Source: Sparassis latifolia
Lineage: Eukaryota > Basidiomycota > Agaricomycetes > Polyporales > Sparassidaceae
NCBI GenBank assembly: GCA_018466975.1
Contig: CM031561.1
Location: 2,914,001 to 2,978,000, forward strand
Reading direction: 5' to 3'
DNA: 64,000 nt
In this document: one piece after another, positions 12,608 to 22,738 of the stretch
Numbering within the stretch: position 1 is the stretch's first letter
Layout of the letters: the number at the start of each line of letters is the position of its first letter
The notes under the pieces: generated by a model
Seen by the model: only the letters and a program-made list of their open reading frames with translations
What the model was told of the DNA's origin: nothing
The model's database searches: none
Program-made: the position numbers and the translations under genes

Positions 12608-13441
12608 GGCGTCCGAGTCGGAGGGGCCTGCAACGTGATCGTCAGCGGAAAAAGTCCTTCGTTGGACTCAGCCGCCTGCTTACTGGTAGTAGGAGGGCGC
12701 TGATTGCTCGTACGGCCAGTGGGAATTAGGAGAACCGCTCTCGGAATACTAGCAGCCAAAAACTTCGGATCCTTTCACGCACAATGCTATCAGAATTGAA
12801 CTTACCGATCAAACGAAGGCGACAGCGACAACTCGGAGCCTGAGAGTCGGTTGTTGCGCGCACGATCTCAGCAGGCTTCACTCGCTGGCAGGCTCATGAT
12901 CGTGATGAGTAAACCATTGCCGAGACCGCTCCGCAGAACCCCCTGACAGCTTCTTTCGACCGACAAATATTCCTGCCGAACGTAGCGACTATGACGGTTT
13001 CACGCGGGCCTTCAAGTTGTAGGTGAGTTTGAATGGATTTGCGATACTCTCATGTTTTCAATTGGTATGGGACTTCGAGCGCGAGGTACTATAACATCTG
13101 GTTAGTTTTCTACCCTGTCGCGGTGCCAGTGGGCTTCTCTTGGCGGAGATGGAAATCACCGAACATGCCGGCACCCCGCCTGCCAGCAGACTCGGACGCC
13201 ACAACTACCCGCTCAGGGTCGCCAGAGATCCTTCAAGTTGTAGCGCGGGCTCGGGCTTCCAAGATATCATGGTGATACATGTCATTAACTTTGAGTTCAT
13301 AATAAGGGAAACTGACATCAAGCCTCTGACTCGGTCGATGTTACAGGAAGGCTATCTCTTTTTTGCACCTGGTTCGTACTATAAAGCGGACTCTACAACT
13401 TTAGTATTCATTTGCATCTCGTACTAACATCAAATATTCAG
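12608..13441. promoter_or_regulatory. Divergent intergenic region
   Basis: About 830 bp separate the start of the deaminase gene (-) from the first recognisable exon of the phosphatase (+). It must hold the 5' end and promoter of the deaminase gene and probably the unrecognised first exon and promoter of the phosphatase. I found no convincing TATA box or named binding site. Confidence 0.3.
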
Positions 13442-15187
13442 GAACCCTAAATACCACTGAACGTGGTGGCAATACTCAATGCATTTATGCCGCCGCGGCG
13501 TTACAGGGATGGCGAATTGGTGAGTGATCTTCGCGTTCCATTCCTCACATACTAACAGCCACTCCAATTCTTTTTCTTTGCATGCTTAAGCCATGGAAGA
13601 TGTGCACACTATAACATTGAGTTTGCCAGTGCCCCAGGCCTCGGAAGAGAACAATGCCTTTTTTGCTGTTTATGATGGTCACGGCGGTACGTTCGAACGA
13701 CCTCCTCGAATATATACATCATTTGGTTTCAAACCTGCTATTTCAGGCCGCAGTGCCGCAGAGTATGCTGGGGACAACCTTCACAAGCGACTGTTGGCCA
13801 ATGAAGCTTACCATACCAAGGACTATGTCGCGGCGCTGAAGAATGCGTTTACGGAGACCGACTCGGATATGCGCGAAGGTAAATGTCTCGTATTCGGTGG
13901 TCCAGTATCTGATGCAAGATTTTTTTTCAGTTCTCACCAGTCGGACAGTAGGTTGTACAGCAACCACTGCTTTACTCACTCCTGATGAGCAACTCTATGT
14001 CGTGCGTTCTCCAATAGCAATCTATTATGTATTTCTCATGATAACCCATCTTAGGCCAATGCTGGTGATTCGCGATGTGTAATTAGTGTTAAGGGTGCCG
14101 CCAAGCCATTGAGTGATGATCACAAACCCGAGTCCTGCTGTACATTTTCATTCCTGTTATTTGGTATAGATTCTGACATCTATATGTTGATAGCTGAGAT
14201 GGCTCGTATTCACGCTGCCGGTTGCAGAATTCTAAAAGGACGGGTTAACGGTAAGTGAAGATTTCAAGTTATGCTGTCTGCTACTCCATCTCACAACTAA
14301 GATCATAGGTGATCTCGCTATGTCGAGAGCACTGGGTGACTTCCAGTACAAAGCTAAATCACTTCCACCTGAACGACAGGCAGTTACTTGTGATCCCGAG
14401 GTGGTTGAGCACCAGCTCACTGAGGAGGATGAGTTTCTGGTCCTTGCAAGTGACGGTGAGTGAAACAGTTTCATAGTATCAGCACCTTTATCAATTTGTG
14501 TAGGTATCTGGGACTGCTTGACGTCACAGCAAGTTATCGATGCCGTCCGATTGCTCGTCTCCCGTCGGAAGGCACTTTCGGAAATCTGTGAAGACTTATG
14601 TGACCTCTGTCTTGCGCCTTGCGTCTCTGTGGAGGATCCTGTAGGATGCGACAACCTGACGATCATTGTGGTGGCACTTTTGAACGGCCGTACAGTGGAT
14701 GAATGGTACTGTTGGATTACTGACAGAGTTAAAGGCAAATATGGCTATAGTACGCCCGATTGTCTGCATCAAGTCCACGTGGGAGCAAGGATGTGGGAGA
14801 TACAGAGAGATCATCCCAATTTATTCTTGGACATCATCCTCAGCAATCCTCGATGGACGTATGAACGACTTCCATCAGGCGGAGGTGTGCTCACCTTTGG
14901 GGAGGTGGACAGCAGTCGCGGCAGTGGACAGACCCCTGATGGTGAGCCGACAGTCAATGGCAGGGTACGTCGACCTGTAGACGGTGCTGCAGGTAAGTTC
15001 TTCCCACTCACTGCAACAGGCTGCTGATGCTGAACATCAATAATCAGGGAGTACTGCTTTGAGTCCACTGTCTAATCCCCGCACATCGTCATACGACCAA
15101 AGCACATCTCCTGACGGCGGTGGCAACACGTTGCAGGATCGTTTGAGCTGGTGGCGAGAGATGCTCAGATCCGCCCTTCGATGGTGA
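13442..15187 (+). CDS. PP2C-family Ser/Thr protein phosphatase (Ptc2/3-like)
   Basis: This is a metal-dependent protein phosphatase of the PPM/PP2C family. The exons splice cleanly: ALQGWRI (intron 1) [21 protein letters not shown] (intron) [11 protein letters not shown], then [50 protein letters not shown] and [13 protein letters not shown]. The Mg/Mn-binding aspartates in DGHGG, ASDG and GCDN are all intact. A C-terminal tail of about 130 residues ends in [15 protein letters not shown] and a TGA at 15185-15187. The segment after the catalytic core (KGKYGYSTP) fits fungal Ptc2/Ptc3 proteins, which act in stress-MAPK and checkpoint control. The first coding exon, normally a short MGQTL-type N-terminus, was not found upstream of the acceptor at 13441, so the start is open. 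Confidence 0.9.
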
Positions 15188-15612
15188 CCATTGATACCAG
15201 GGCAGGAGTTTGAGTCTGCATCGCAGCGGAGCAGATGGTACCAGATTCAGCAAGTACTTCTACCAGTATAATCTTCTTGTACTCCTTATCATTGAGAACG
15301 TATGTCAGGCAGATTTGTGATGAGCATTGTTTGATAAATTTTGAGTCTAACCATCCTCTAACCTCGCTCGAAAGCGGAGCATGCTAAGCGGCAAACCAGG
15401 CCCGGGCCCGGGGGCGTCGGACAGTGACTTCAAGTTGTTCTAGAGTATGTAGTAGGCTACCATAGTACTATGTAACAATAATAAGGTCCAAGTTCAGTTC
15501 TGCAGCTCAACTTCCAAGTCGGACTCATCCCTCGGTGATTGCCACTGGCAGTGGAGTCCGGACTCGGGCGGCCCGGACTCCAGATCACCTAAGCCATAAA
15601 ATTTCAACCAAG
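15188..15612. other. Intergenic between phosphatase and SDR fragment
   Basis: No coding signal. A GC-rich self-complementary stretch (CCCGGGCCCGGG) lies at about 15401. The missing N-terminal half of the adjacent SDR is not encoded here. Confidence 0.4.
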
Positions 15613-16507
15613 AGCGCCGTGCAGCGCGTCGTCTCGATATACCCCGACGTGCGTTCCCCCCTGTTTTGTGTGCTCGTGTGCGCGCTGACGCAGACGTGCG
15701 GCGGGGAGCAGCTTGATGCGGTCGTATTCTCGTCGGGCGTCCAGCACCAGTTTGACTTCACCAAGCCCGAGTCCGTCGACCTCGATAGTGAGTCCCGCCC
15801 TGTGTCCGTTCTCCCGTGCTCGCCTGACTCGGAATCACATATGTGCACGCAGAACTCGAGACGGAGCTGCTCACCAATTACACTTCCGTCACGCGCATGA
15901 CCTCCTTTCTCCCACACCTTCTCAAGCTCAGCGTGCGTCCGTCCCCTTACTACGCACACTGGTGAAGTTGATAACTGACTCCCCACTCCTCCGCACAGGA
16001 GCAGGGCCGCCCGTCGCTCCTGGTGCCTATCACCTCCTCGTTAGCGATCGTACCCGGTCCATGGGTGCCCAACTACAGCGCTACCAAGGCCGCACTCCAC
16101 AGCTTCGCGCTCTCGCTTGACGTCCAGTTGCATGGGACGAACGTGCATGTCGCCGAGATCTTCCCGCCGTGAGCCCCCTCCTTTCCCCCTTTTCCTTCCA
16201 ACTTCTGCAGTGTGCATGGTTAATGCGTCCGACACAGCCTCGTCGAGTCCGAGCTGCACGACCGTAGGCCCCGTTCCATTCCTACTCTTCCCATAATGCT
16301 GACAGACATATATGATGACGTGCAGACCAAGGGACGACACCGCGCCTCTCGAAGGTCTGGATGCCGCTCACACAGTTCACCGCGGAGGGCCTCCAGAGTG
16401 GCGCCGTACGGGTTCCCGTCGGCGTCGCGCGGGGGACGTGGGACCCCTTCGAGAAAGGCAAGCTCGAGAAGATGGGGGAGTCGTTCAAGAGAATCACATC
16501 GCTGTAA
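15613..16507 (+). pseudogene. Short-chain dehydrogenase/reductase, N-terminally truncated
   Basis: The C-terminal two thirds of a classical NAD(P)-dependent SDR, split by short introns: VVSIYPDV, LDAVVFSSGVQHQFDF, ELETELLTNYTSVTRMTSFL, SLLVPITSSLAIVPG, then the catalytic PNYSATKAALHSFALSL (Tyr at about 16073, Lys four residues later), VHVAEIFPP and LVESELHD. The last exon ends in MGESFKRITSL and a TAA at 16505-16507. The Rossmann glycine motif (TGxxxGIG) and first beta strands should precede VVSIYPDV, but nothing like them appears in the 400 bp upstream. The copy therefore probably cannot bind its cofactor. The alternative is a distant first exon, which I consider less likely. Confidence 0.65.
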
Positions 16508-17103
16508 ACGCTGGTCTGCGTCCGAAAATGTTCGTCGTGGACGTGTCTGTGGATGGATGATAGTTCTCTCACTCGTACCTCGGCGGGAGGTTTTCGAGAT
16601 TCGCACTGTTGGTAGCAGGTATAGGCGTATCCGAGTGAAGATAGGACAGCAATGGCTAGCTAAGCACAAGTAAAGTAGCGAATGAATGGCTTTACATGAC
16701 TGGGAGCGACTGGCAATGTTTACGCACGCCAGAGCCGTGGTGTTGAAACGGTTTGAGAGTCAGTACCCCTTGCTTTCTAATTGACGTTCCTGACGACAGC
16801 CAGCATCATGTAGGAAGAAATTTCACTGGTAGGAAGAGCGGTGAGCGAATAGTGGGGGCGCGGGTGTTGCCATGGTCGCGTGAGGATATATGCACTACCA
16901 ACACGCTCGCATCGGTCCGATGGGTGGAGATAAGAGGTCCCAACTCACCTGTGATTCACCTTGGGGAGTGCTGTGCGGTAGCTTCTAATCTTCACCATCC
17001 GTGCCCTCAGGAACAGTGTTCAGCTCAGCTGCGACGGTCATGAACCTGCCAAACCATCGTCAGCTAATCCACCCAGGAGCCACTCCAGTAAAGAGTCAAG
17101 AAG
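16508..17103. other. Intergenic, no supported gene
   Basis: Lies between the convergent ends of the SDR fragment (+) and the OrsD-like gene (-). Short open frames only; no repeat or motif recognised. Confidence 0.4.
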
Positions 17104-18396
17104 TCAGCGTACTGTGCAGCATGGACGCCTGCCAAGCAACCGTCTGACGTGGAAACCCGCATCTGCGATAATTGACTGGATTTTTGACATGAGTGCAAAG
17201 ACCTCATGTGCGAGCGGTCTCAGATAGTCCTTATCTTCCGGGAAAGCAGTCAAGGCGTAGAGCTCGGACTTGGAACATCCGGCGATGAGCGATATCCAGC
17301 CTTCCTTTGACAGGAATTGGTTCAGTTCGCGATAGTCCTCTGGCTCCACCACTTCGTCTTCAGCAACATCGATATCGTGAATCTGAGACTGGAATAATGT
17401 CCAGTCGTCGTCCGTCGCTCCTGCTGCTGAATGTGGCATTCTTATCGGAAAGTAGCAGCGACGGGGACCACGGTAGAAAGTCTGAACAAGCGAGATAAAA
17501 TGGAGAGGCCGGCCGTTGAGCTCTACGCACGCCTTTTCGCACACATGATTGCCCCAAGAACCCACGTTCGCGTAGCCATGCCTACACCGGCCACAAATCA
17601 CATACTCTTCCATAGGAATCGCCAAACCGAAAACAGCATTTACCACCTCACCCGGATGGATCTTTTTGTCCACAATTTCTGAATACCGCTCACGGAGCTG
17701 CGTGACCAGGGTCCTAGAGACTTTGCATTGTGGGTGATACCTGTCCGCATGTTTGATCGCGTCTTCTACGCTGACAGCGCACTTGCATGTTGTGCAGATG
17801 AGCGCCATATACTCTGTATTGACGACATACGGCGTGCACAGTAAAAATGCCTCATCGATGATCGTGCGTTCGTCAGGACGAACCAACACTTCGTGCTTGT
17901 TCGGGAGACAAAGCTCAGCTGCAAAGACATGACGGGTGCTACAGTGGGCAGAATCTGGTGAAGTGCATGCTTCGACATCTGTGTGCGCGACTCCGACAGA
18001 AGTGGGATTCGGATCTGATCGGGAGAATGCATTGCCTCGCTCTGATAGAGACACATCTGGGGGCAGCTTGTTAGACGAGTTGACCATCGCCCTCTCTGAA
18101 GCCACGGGCGTAAGGCCAAGGGCTACGGGCGTGCAATCGACGGGATCAAGTGGAATTGATTCTTCCGAAGTACGCGTCGCAAAATTGAGGGGAGCATCCT
18201 TGGATGGATCAAGATGTGCATCCTGCGATGTGGGTGGAATCGTCTGCATCGGACGGGATACGCAGGAGTTCCCCGTACCAGCGTCACATGAATGGGACGT
18301 AGACGGCGACGAGGTGGAAGCAAACTCCAGATCAAGACTGGCCTTCCTCTGAAGTGACGAAGCTGGAACCATCATGCTAATGGACGCTGTGCCCAC
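17104..18396 (-). CDS. OrsD/DUF3505-like double zinc-finger protein
   Basis: A protein of at least 430 residues. The N-terminal third is Ser/Thr/Pro-rich and disordered. The C-terminal part has two Cys/His modules: ALICTTCKCAVSVEDAIKH with ADRYH (about residues 205-225), and YVICGRCRHGYANVGSWGNH with C (about 270-295). HFISLVQTFYRGP and CYFPIRMP follow. This layout is that of OrsD-type (DUF3505) proteins, which in Agaricomycetes often sit beside RecQ-like helicases in probable mobile elements. The frame is open upstream of 18396 (a GTG) to about 18530, so the real start lies further up, possibly after an intron; 18396 is only the edge of the first stretch. The C-terminus is RRLLGRRPCCTVR. It is transcribed divergently from the Cys-rich gene at 19282. 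The role (DNA binding) is inferred. Confidence 0.65.
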   Translation of the reverse strand: MGTASISMMVPASSLQRKASLDLEFASTSSPSTSHSCDAGTGNSCVSRPMQTIPPTSQDAHLDPSKDAPLNFATRTSEESIPLDPVDCTPVALGLTPVASERAMVNSSNKLPPDVSLSERGNAFSRSDPNPTSVGVAHTDVEACTSPDSAHCSTRHVFAAELCLPNKHEVLVRPDERTIIDEAFLLCTPYVVNTEYMALICTTCKCAVSVEDAIKHADRYHPQCKVSRTLVTQLRERYSEIVDKKIHPGEVVNAVFGLAIPMEEYVICGRCRHGYANVGSWGNHVCEKACVELNGRPLHFISLVQTFYRGPRRCYFPIRMPHSAAGATDDDWTLFQSQIHDIDVAEDEVVEPEDYRELNQFLSKEGWISLIAGCSKSELYALTAFPEDKDYLRPLAHEVFALMSKIQSIIADAGFHVRRLLGRRPCCTVR

Positions 18397-18530
18397 TGAA
18401 GTAGCGGAAGGCTGACCTGCTGACGGGGAGGGCGCTCGTAGATGTGAGGAAGAAGGTCCGGCTGAAAGAGTTGATGAAGTCGATCCGACGAGAACAGCCA
18501 GCGGCGATGTCTCCGAAGGACTAGATTCCT

Positions 18531-19281
18531 GGATTCAACAAAGTGGCGTACGTCCGTGAGCGTTCGAAACTCTAGAAATTTTTGCGGAAAGATCTCTTAC
18601 CGATCCGTAGCAGGTACGCGCATGCGCCTGAATCACATTAGCAAGTCTTCCAGTCAGACGTCGATGGAGGAAATACCTTCATGTTTTGATCCTTTTTCTG
18701 TTTACTTTTACAGCGCGTACACACAAAAAAACCTTCTTTGCGATGAAGCTCAACGGTCACGGCTTGGCCTCCACTCGTCGACGAAGGGTACGTGCAGATG
18801 ACGGTTTTCCGGCCACAAAGCGCCTTGTGCGACCTCTCACTCGAAATGAAACTTTTGCATTCGCCGCAGTACCTCGAAACGCTGGAAACGCTGGATCAGA
18901 TGGAGCGGATCGGCTGTGAGGACAACATTACTCACGACGTCGGAGAAGAATTGCGATCCGACGGCCCATTCGCCTCGCCAGCTTTCTGCTTTTTCCGAGG
19001 CAAGTCGTGCTCTGTCGCCGGGGGTTCTTTCCGCTTCCCTGAATCCTGGCCTACGTCCGAGGATGAAGACATGTTAGGCTAAGACCTGTCCAAGGGAGTT
19101 TCAAAGTGCAGTGATAGAATAACGACACGGAGAAGTTGGTTTAGCGCCGTGTGCCGACAGAGTCAGTAAGTGACTCGAAACGGTCTTGACTCGTAATGAC
19201 TCCAGGTGGGAAGTTGACTCCGTCGATGCGATCGGGCTTACACTATAACAAGGTCGTGGACGCATCCCACGCTTGTGTACC
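18531..19281. promoter_or_regulatory. Shared divergent upstream region
   Basis: About 750 bp separate two divergently read genes and may contain both promoters. Overlapping plus-strand frames at 18556-19082 lack recognisable motifs. No TATA box or operator can be named with confidence. Confidence 0.3.
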
Positions 19282-20620
19282 ATGGCGCCTTCAGCTCCGA
19301 CCGCTCCCATCGAAGGGATCCAGGTACAAGGGGGCTTGAAATGCAACCATCCCGACTGCGGTGCCCTCTTCTCCGACATACAGGCTTCTGAGTTGCACGT
19401 GGACGTAGCGCATTCTGGCGTAGTTCAGGCGAGCTCATGCGCCATTCAGGAGCTGCAAATCGCAGCGGGGAAGACGGAGTTGCTGCTCGTGTATGACGAA
19501 TCTGACGATAATGGTGCGTGACCTCTCCAGATGATATGTTGAATAGTGCAAGTACTGACCATGCTTGGATGGCGCAGGTCATTCCATAGAGAAAAAAATC
19601 TCTTCTGCGCCCGCGGCCCCTCAATTCGTCCTTGCCTCCTCGTTAATTGATACGCTGCTTCTTGCACTCTCCAGAGCGGGTGAATCTAGGCCACCGACCT
19701 CTCCGACAGAGGCAGCGTTTATTGTATCTCCTCTCGGAGGAGCACCCGGCTTGCATTCCGATCGCACTTCATCCTCTGCCGGCGGTCACGCGACCTCTCC
19801 GCCACCTTCCCAGACCATTGCGACCCCTCCGTCCTCCCCCCAGACGAGTGCGACCTCTCCGCCCTCCTCCCAGACCATTGCGACCCCTCCGTCCTCCCCC
19901 CAGACGAGTGCGACCTCTCCGCCCTCCTCCCAGACGAGTGCGACCTCTCCGCCCTCCTCCCAGACGAGTGCGACCTGTCCGCAGTGTTCCCAGACCATTG
20001 CGACCCTTCCATCTTCCTCCCAGACCTCTCTGCCGTCCTCCCAGACCGGCGATGCCTCGTTCACTGCACCTCCATCGTCTGTCTCCGCGTCCCCTGCTGA
20101 CCTTCATCAATTGTCGCCCGCCGACGGTACTTCACTGGATGAGGTCAAGCTGAAACGGATATTGCACCTTGCACAGGAGATAAACTCGCAATGCCGAGCG
20201 TGCTGGTTTCGAAACGAGGTCAACCGACCTCACTATACTTTCGGTTGCGCCCATAACGTGTGCAAAGGGGCCGAATGGAAAGCGTACAAGTCGCGGCTCT
20301 CCTTCCCGCCAAATTACGTCTGTTACTTTTGCTTTGCACCCTTCTGTGCACCCTTCAACCACCGACGTCCTCAGCGTGGTGCCACAGCCACAGCCCTTTA
20401 CTGTGATTACCCAGACGCGCTGAAGGATTTGTCATACATGATATATAAAGACGAGTCTGCAAAAAGCGCCGTCTTCGAACGCTTGGGTCAACCCGCACCC
20501 ACCACGGTCGCACTGTACAAGAATTTCATATGCACGAGAACCGATTCCGGTCTGCTGGGATTATATGAGCTGCTATTTGCGTATGTCGAGTGGAGGGAAT
20601 CGGGGAGAGCTGGAATCTAG
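19282..20620 (+). CDS. Cys-rich protein with C2H2 finger and ATSPPSSQTS repeats
   Basis: Exon 1 starts at the ATG at 19282 and encodes a C2H2-like finger, LKCNHPDCGALF with HVDVAH. A 64-nt intron (19514-19577) follows. Exon 2 runs to a TAG at 20620. Its first half is disordered and contains about eight 10-residue repeats of the ATSPPSSQTS type. The C-terminal 150 residues form a conserved-looking Cys/His domain: QCRACWFRNEVNRPHYTFGC, VCKGAEWKAYK, VCYFCFAPFCAPFNH, YCDYPDALKDL. Similar proteins are, as I recall, encoded next to RecQ helicases in agaricomycete genomes. Here the nearest helicase-like piece is far away (54208). Pairing with the divergent OrsD-like gene suggests both belong to one mobile or selfish locus. 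Function is unknown. Confidence 0.65.
19790..20053 (+). repeat. 30-bp coding minisatellite
   Basis: At least eight direct 30-bp units start at 19790, 19820, 19850 and so on to about 20000, with a partial unit after. The unit is 10 codons, so copy-number change keeps the frame of the host gene. Alternating variants (ATSPPSSQTS, ATPPSSPQTS) show that some expansion was by two-unit blocks. All other frames are also open here, which explains the antisense open frames. Confidence 0.9.
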
Positions 20621-21264
20621 GGCCGGTATGTCCGTATTCATGTACAGCAAAAGTAGAGAAGCCGTTCGGGACACACGTCCACGGCCGTACAGCGTTGACA
20701 TGATGACTTTGATTCGCTTCGCACCGGAGGCCTGCAAAGCATATCACACCGAGTTGAATTCGACTATGCACGGTTCCTGTCCCTCCCTCCGCGTGTCGTC
20801 CTTGGATCCCCTCGGTAAGTCCACCTCCGTGAACTCAGTCCAATGCTGCTAGATGCTGCTGAAGTAGAAGACAGGTGCGACGGAAGCATCTTCCACGCCC
20901 TCCGCGATATGACTCCGACGGCCGCATCCCCAGTGAGTAACGCGAGGGAAGAAACCCACGGAAAAAGAATACAGATGCCGTCGTGGACGTGAAGCATCCG
21001 CGCGCCGGGCTGTGATGAAGCTCGCGGTGAGATACGGGTAAGTGCAAAACTGGATGGAAGGCACGCACGAATGCCGACAGTCCCACGTTGTAAGCCAACG
21101 CAAGCTAACTGGTCGCCTGCCTGCGCCCAGGGTCTGTGATTTCAAAATACGGTTGCGATATTTCGAGGCTGGCTGACTGGATCGTTGTGGAAGACCTGCC
21201 GAATTTGTGCGACGTGCCCCTTGGTCAACGCATGAGTGGCATTCCCTGGATCAGTTCTGTAGGA
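20621..21264. other. Intergenic, no supported gene
   Basis: Open frames exist on both strands but show no motif. The right part leads into repeat R copy 2. Confidence 0.35.
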
Positions 21265-21984
21265 TCTTGATGGGGTATGGCTTGCTCCGTACGAGAGTCG
21301 ACACTTTTGGCGGGCTCTGCTGTACTTTTATTGCGATTTACTATCGAAGACTCGATTTCGATACTCACCATGCGCGACCGTCGAATGGTAACTGATATAC
21401 GTACCCAGAGCGGCCTGAAGCATCCGAACGACACCCTGTTCTCCGTACGACGTCGGTCTTCCCCCCGACTTGTAGGCATGGTTGGAACACGGTAACCAGC
21501 CCATTGAGCTCGGACATGACGGTTTGAGATGCGTATGCGCTTACCAGGACTGCTGCGAAACACTTCGCTCGGAAGTCGTGAGTGCGTGCAGAAAGCAAGC
21601 ACGGACGACGCAGCTTGAAGTGCCCGTAGTGAACGTGCAACTCCGACCACCGCCAGCACAAAAACTGATGAGTCGGTGTCGATCGTCGGTGTCGTTGCCA
21701 ACGGAGCGAGCATAAATATTCCCGCTAGCGCTGCTGGACGAGCTGCGCATGCGCATGAGTTCATCAGGACTGGTGAAAAGAACATCGCTCGCTGACGGGG
21801 CGTACCACCATATCAATCTAGCGTCGAGTCGGTGCTGGCGAACCATTCGTGCGTGCAGTAAGCAAGCGCAAACGACAAGTGTCGAGTGCCCGTAGTGAAC
21901 GTGCAACTCTGAACACTGCGTGGCCAGCGAAGCGAAGAAGGCGTGGCAGATGAACTATTTGCATCTATTTGTTGAGTGTGGCGG
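21265..21984 (+). repeat. Dispersed repeat R, copy 2
   Basis: Nearly identical to 8905-9621, including the abrupt right boundary at GAGTGTGGCGG. A diverged inverted copy follows at about 22245-22738, so copies 2 and 3 form an inverted pair around a roughly 260-bp centre. The shared blocks include ATCGAAATCGAGTC versus ATCGAAAGCGAGTC, and GGATGCTTCAGGCCGC. Confidence 0.75.
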
Positions 21985-22244
21985 CTGGCGCTGATGTGAG
22001 AACTATCCGAACTTGCGTTTACCAAGCTGCTGGTTTACCAAGCTTGCAGCCAGTAACGTTCTGGCGCACCTTGCTTGTTGCACGGTTCAGCCTCAATTCT
22101 TGCACCGTCTCACCTCGAGTTGCAATCGACAAGCAGATTGAGCAAAGTGCGTGATGCCATACATACCGTCTCTCTCGATCTCGCTTAGACATTCTTCGTC
22201 AAAGGCACGCTATTCAATAGTGACACTCTTCCACTCCAACTCAG

Positions 22245-22738
22245 ATTTCCTGCGCTGGCGGTGTTGCACGTTCGCTACGGGCAATTCACACCGCGTCATC
22301 CACGCTTGCTTATCGCACGCACCAACGACTTACGAGTGAGGTTCCATCCCCTCGTATAAATGCATTCTGCACGCATCTCACTCCGCGTACTGTCCCAGCT
22401 CATTCAGCTTGTTTGCATCTCCCAACGATGCTCATAAGTCAGGAAGAAGATGAACTTCTCTCTGGTATGGACAGCGCCCCCTCGCCAGATGTCATTGGGA
22501 TGCTTCAGGCCGCCTTCGGCTCAACATATATCAGGTATCGTTCGATGGCCTCTTCTCTGGTTCGAAGTTGCGCTCGTGGTGTTCATATCGGCCCCTGGTA
22601 GTCTGGAGGCTGAGTCTGTCCTTGGCACTGTGACCAGTCGCGCACGGTGAGTATCGAAAGCGAGTCATTGATAGCAAATAGTAATGATAGTGCATCACAG
22701 CTCGTCGAAAGTGTCGACTCCCGCACGGAGCACAGGCC
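22245..22738 (-). repeat. Repeat R, copy 3 (inverted, diverged, overlaps Ulp1-like 5' end)
   Basis: Reverse-complement similarity to 21280-21660 is visible in several blocks: the centre (GTTGCACGTTCGCTACGGGC), the exon-1 block GGATGCTTCAGGCCGC, and GGTGAGTATCGAAA. Because it contains the start codon and first intron of the Ulp1-like gene, this copy is probably the parental one and copies 1 and 2 are derived from it. Confidence 0.6.

Noticed and set aside
15401..15416. GC palindrome as a terminator
   Set aside because: Short, no T-run, and intrinsic terminators do not apply to pol II genes.
19719..20110. Three long antisense frames over the minisatellite
   Set aside because: A 30-bp repeat without stops in any frame creates them; the plus-strand gene explains the locus.
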